From an uncultured Collinsella sp. (GTDB lineage: Bacteria; Actinomycetota; Coriobacteriia; Coriobacteriales; Coriobacteriaceae): DNA of 64,000 nucleotides. The notes beneath the pieces were generated by a model. That model did not search any database, was not told the origin of the DNA, and saw only the letters and a program-made list of their open reading frames with translations. Positions 62,661 through 64,000 of this stretch are shown piece by piece; the first letter of the stretch is position 1; each line of letters starts with the position of its first letter. The DNA lies in assembly GCA_958403385.1 (NCBI GenBank), contig CATXXC010000002.1:62001-126000 (forward strand), in the 5' to 3' direction. Both the position numbers and the translations under genes were made by a program.

Positions 62661-63731
62661 ATGTCCGACAATATGCAGCCTACCGGTGAAGTTTTGGATG
62701 ACGAGGTCCTGGACGAGGCTGAAGGTGCCGATTCGTTTGACGAGGTCGAGGAGTTCGACCCGTTTGAGGGTATGAGCGACGAGGAACTCGATGCCCTTTG
62801 CGACGAGGATGAGAGCCTCGCGGGCTTTGGCGACGTGGAACCTGGTTTCCGCAGCGGCTTTGTGGCCCTGGTCGGTCGTCCCAACGCCGGCAAGTCCACG
62901 CTGCTCAACGCCTGTTACGGCAAGAAGGTCGCCATTACCTCTCCGGTTGCCCAGACGACCCGCCGCCGTATGCGCGCCGTGGTCAACCGCCCCGGCTATC
63001 AGCTGGTTTTCGTTGACACGCCGGGTATCCACAAGCCCAAGGACGGCCTGGGCTCCGAGCTTAACAAGAGCGCGTTGTTCGAACTGAACGATGTCGATGT
63101 CGTCGCGTTTCTGATCGACGCCACCAAACCCATCGGCAGGGGAGACGCCTGGGTCGCTGAGCGCGTCAAAAACGCCCGTTCAAAAAAGGTCCTGGTGCTT
63201 ACCAAAGCCGACGAGGCCGATCCCGCCCAGGTTATGGAACAACTCAAGTCCGCCCACGAGCTTATGGAATACGACGATGAGATCGTGACGTCGTCGGTCA
63301 AGAACTTCAACGTCGATGCGTTTATCGAGACCGTCGCTCACTTCTTGCCCGAGGGCCCGCGTTGGTTCCCCGAGGACATGGGCACCGACGCGTCCGACGA
63401 GACCCTCGTGGCCGAGTTTGTGCGCGAGAAGGTCCTGCGTCGCACCCGCGACGAGATCCCTCACTCCGTGGGCGTCATCTGTGACGCGCTCGAGCAGACT
63501 AAGAAGGTCCTGCGCGTGCACGCCACGATTTACGTCGAGCGCGAGGGGCAGAAGGGCATCATCATCGGCAAGGGCGGCGAGATGATTAAGCATATCGGCA
63601 TCGATGCCCGTCGCGATCTTGAGCGTATCTTTGGCACTCAGGTCTTTTTGGAGCTCGACGTGAAGGTTAAGGCCGGCTGGCGCGATGACGAGGCGCAAAT
63701 CCGCCGCTTTGGCTATAACGCCGAAGATTGA
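62661..63731 (+). CDS. era: GTPase Era with acidic N-terminal extension
   Basis: 16S rRNA-binding GTPase in 30S maturation. G1 GRPNAGKST is near residue 73, G3 VDTPGIHKP, G4 is TKAD (LVLTKADEAD), and the KH domain has GIIIGKGGEMIKHIG near 295-309. About 65 residues precede the G domain, rich in Asp and Glu (FDEVEEFDPFEGMSDEELD in part), where other Era proteins have about 5-10. Length 356. Confidence 0.95.
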   Translation: MSDNMQPTGEVLDDEVLDEAEGADSFDEVEEFDPFEGMSDEELDALCDEDESLAGFGDVEPGFRSGFVALVGRPNAGKSTLLNACYGKKVAITSPVAQTTRRRMRAVVNRPGYQLVFVDTPGIHKPKDGLGSELNKSALFELNDVDVVAFLIDATKPIGRGDAWVAERVKNARSKKVLVLTKADEADPAQVMEQLKSAHELMEYDDEIVTSSVKNFNVDAFIETVAHFLPEGPRWFPEDMGTDASDETLVAEFVREKVLRRTRDEIPHSVGVICDALEQTKKVLRVHATIYVEREGQKGIIIGKGGEMIKHIGIDARRDLERIFGTQVFLELDVKVKAGWRDDEAQIRRFGYNAED

Positions 63732-63743
63732 GCCTCGGCGTTC

Positions 63744-64000
63744 ATGGCAGGCTCTCGCACATATCGCACAAAGGTGCTCGTCCTCGACAAGACGAAGCTC
63801 AAGGAAACCGACCTGATTTTGACGATGCTCGACGAACGGGGGCGGCAGGTGCGTGCCGTGGCCAAGGGCGCACGTAAGCCTGGCGGTCGCCTTGCGGCCC
63901 GTTGCGAGCTCTTCTGCACCGTTGATATGCTGCTCGCGCATGGTCGCTCGCTCGACGTGGTTTCTCAGGCGGAGCTTATGGAGGCGCCGCTCGGTGCCGC
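63744..64000 (+). CDS. recO: DNA repair protein RecO, cut by window end
   Basis: N-terminal 85 residues of RecO, the RecFOR mediator that loads RecA at gaps. The OB-fold start is recognisable: YRTKVLVLDKTKLKETDLI, VRAVAKGARKPGG and RCELFCTVDMLLAHGRSL. The gene runs out of the window, 12 bases after era, the usual era-recO pairing. Confidence 0.9.
   Translation, partial: MAGSRTYRTKVLVLDKTKLKETDLILTMLDERGRQVRAVAKGARKPGGRLAARCELFCTVDMLLAHGRSLDVVSQAELMEAPLGA

Overview
The window is a gene-dense, GC-rich bacterial chromosome segment with almost no accessory DNA. It most resembles an anaerobic actinobacterium of the class Coriobacteriia, probably Collinsella or a close relative; that assignment is inference. 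Supporting signs are an actinobacterial integration host factor (mihF) beside gmk and rpoZ, the paired radical SAM / DUF2344 genes upstream of rplU-rpmA, fermentative and PPi-linked enzymes (AdhE, PpdK with its regulator), the NAD-linked PyrK/PyrD dihydroorotate dehydrogenase, two-subunit glycyl-tRNA synthetase, the MEP isoprenoid pathway, and frequent TTG and GTG starts. I saw no rRNA, tRNA, CRISPR array, prophage or intact insertion sequence.

Layout. 1-7.3 kb (+): DUF697 protein (cut by the window edge), radical SAM pair, rplU-rpmA, obg, nadD, yqeK, rsfS. 7.3-8.6 kb (-): dinB. 8.7-14.3 kb (+): rpsP-khpA-rimM-trmD-lepB, then glyQ-glyS. 14.4-18.3 kb (+): PPDK regulator and ppdK. 18.4-25.1 kb (+): rplS, rnhB, yraN, comM-like yifB, dprA, trmFO, xerC. 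25.3-35.4 kb (+): rpsB-tsf, then pyrH-frr-uppS-cdsA-dxr-rseP-ispG-proS. 35.6-39.8 kb (-): a small phosphotransferase, adhE, a dead transposase-derived element, rpmB. 40.1-45.6 kb (+): pyrimidine operon pyrR-pyrB-pyrC-pyrK-pyrD-pyrF with a leader attenuator. 45.8-48.2 kb (+): mihF-gmk-rpoZ-thiI. 48.4-54.8 kb (+): comEA-comEC, holA, rpsT, lepA. 54.8-64 kb (+): dusB, hemW, two dnaJ genes, mtaB, phoH, ybeY, dgkA, era and the start of recO.

The genes are mostly housekeeping: ribosomal proteins and their assembly or modification factors, tRNA modification (trmD, trmFO, thiI, dusB, mtaB), UMP synthesis and its phosphorylation, isoprenoid and phospholipid precursors, and a partial DNA-uptake and recombination set (comEA, comEC, dprA, comM-like).

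The least ordinary things are: a 245-bp element with perfect 17-bp inverted ends holding a degraded REP-type transposase fragment; a site-2 protease (rseP) with a winged-helix-like insertion of about 105 residues; a DnaJ whose C-terminal half is replaced by membrane segments, next to a normal DnaJ; a four-copy TTTACC array upstream of ppdK; direct repeats and a Rex-like core upstream of adhE; a three-state pyr leader; and a xerC frame with no ATG, GTG or TTG start before its conserved N-terminus.
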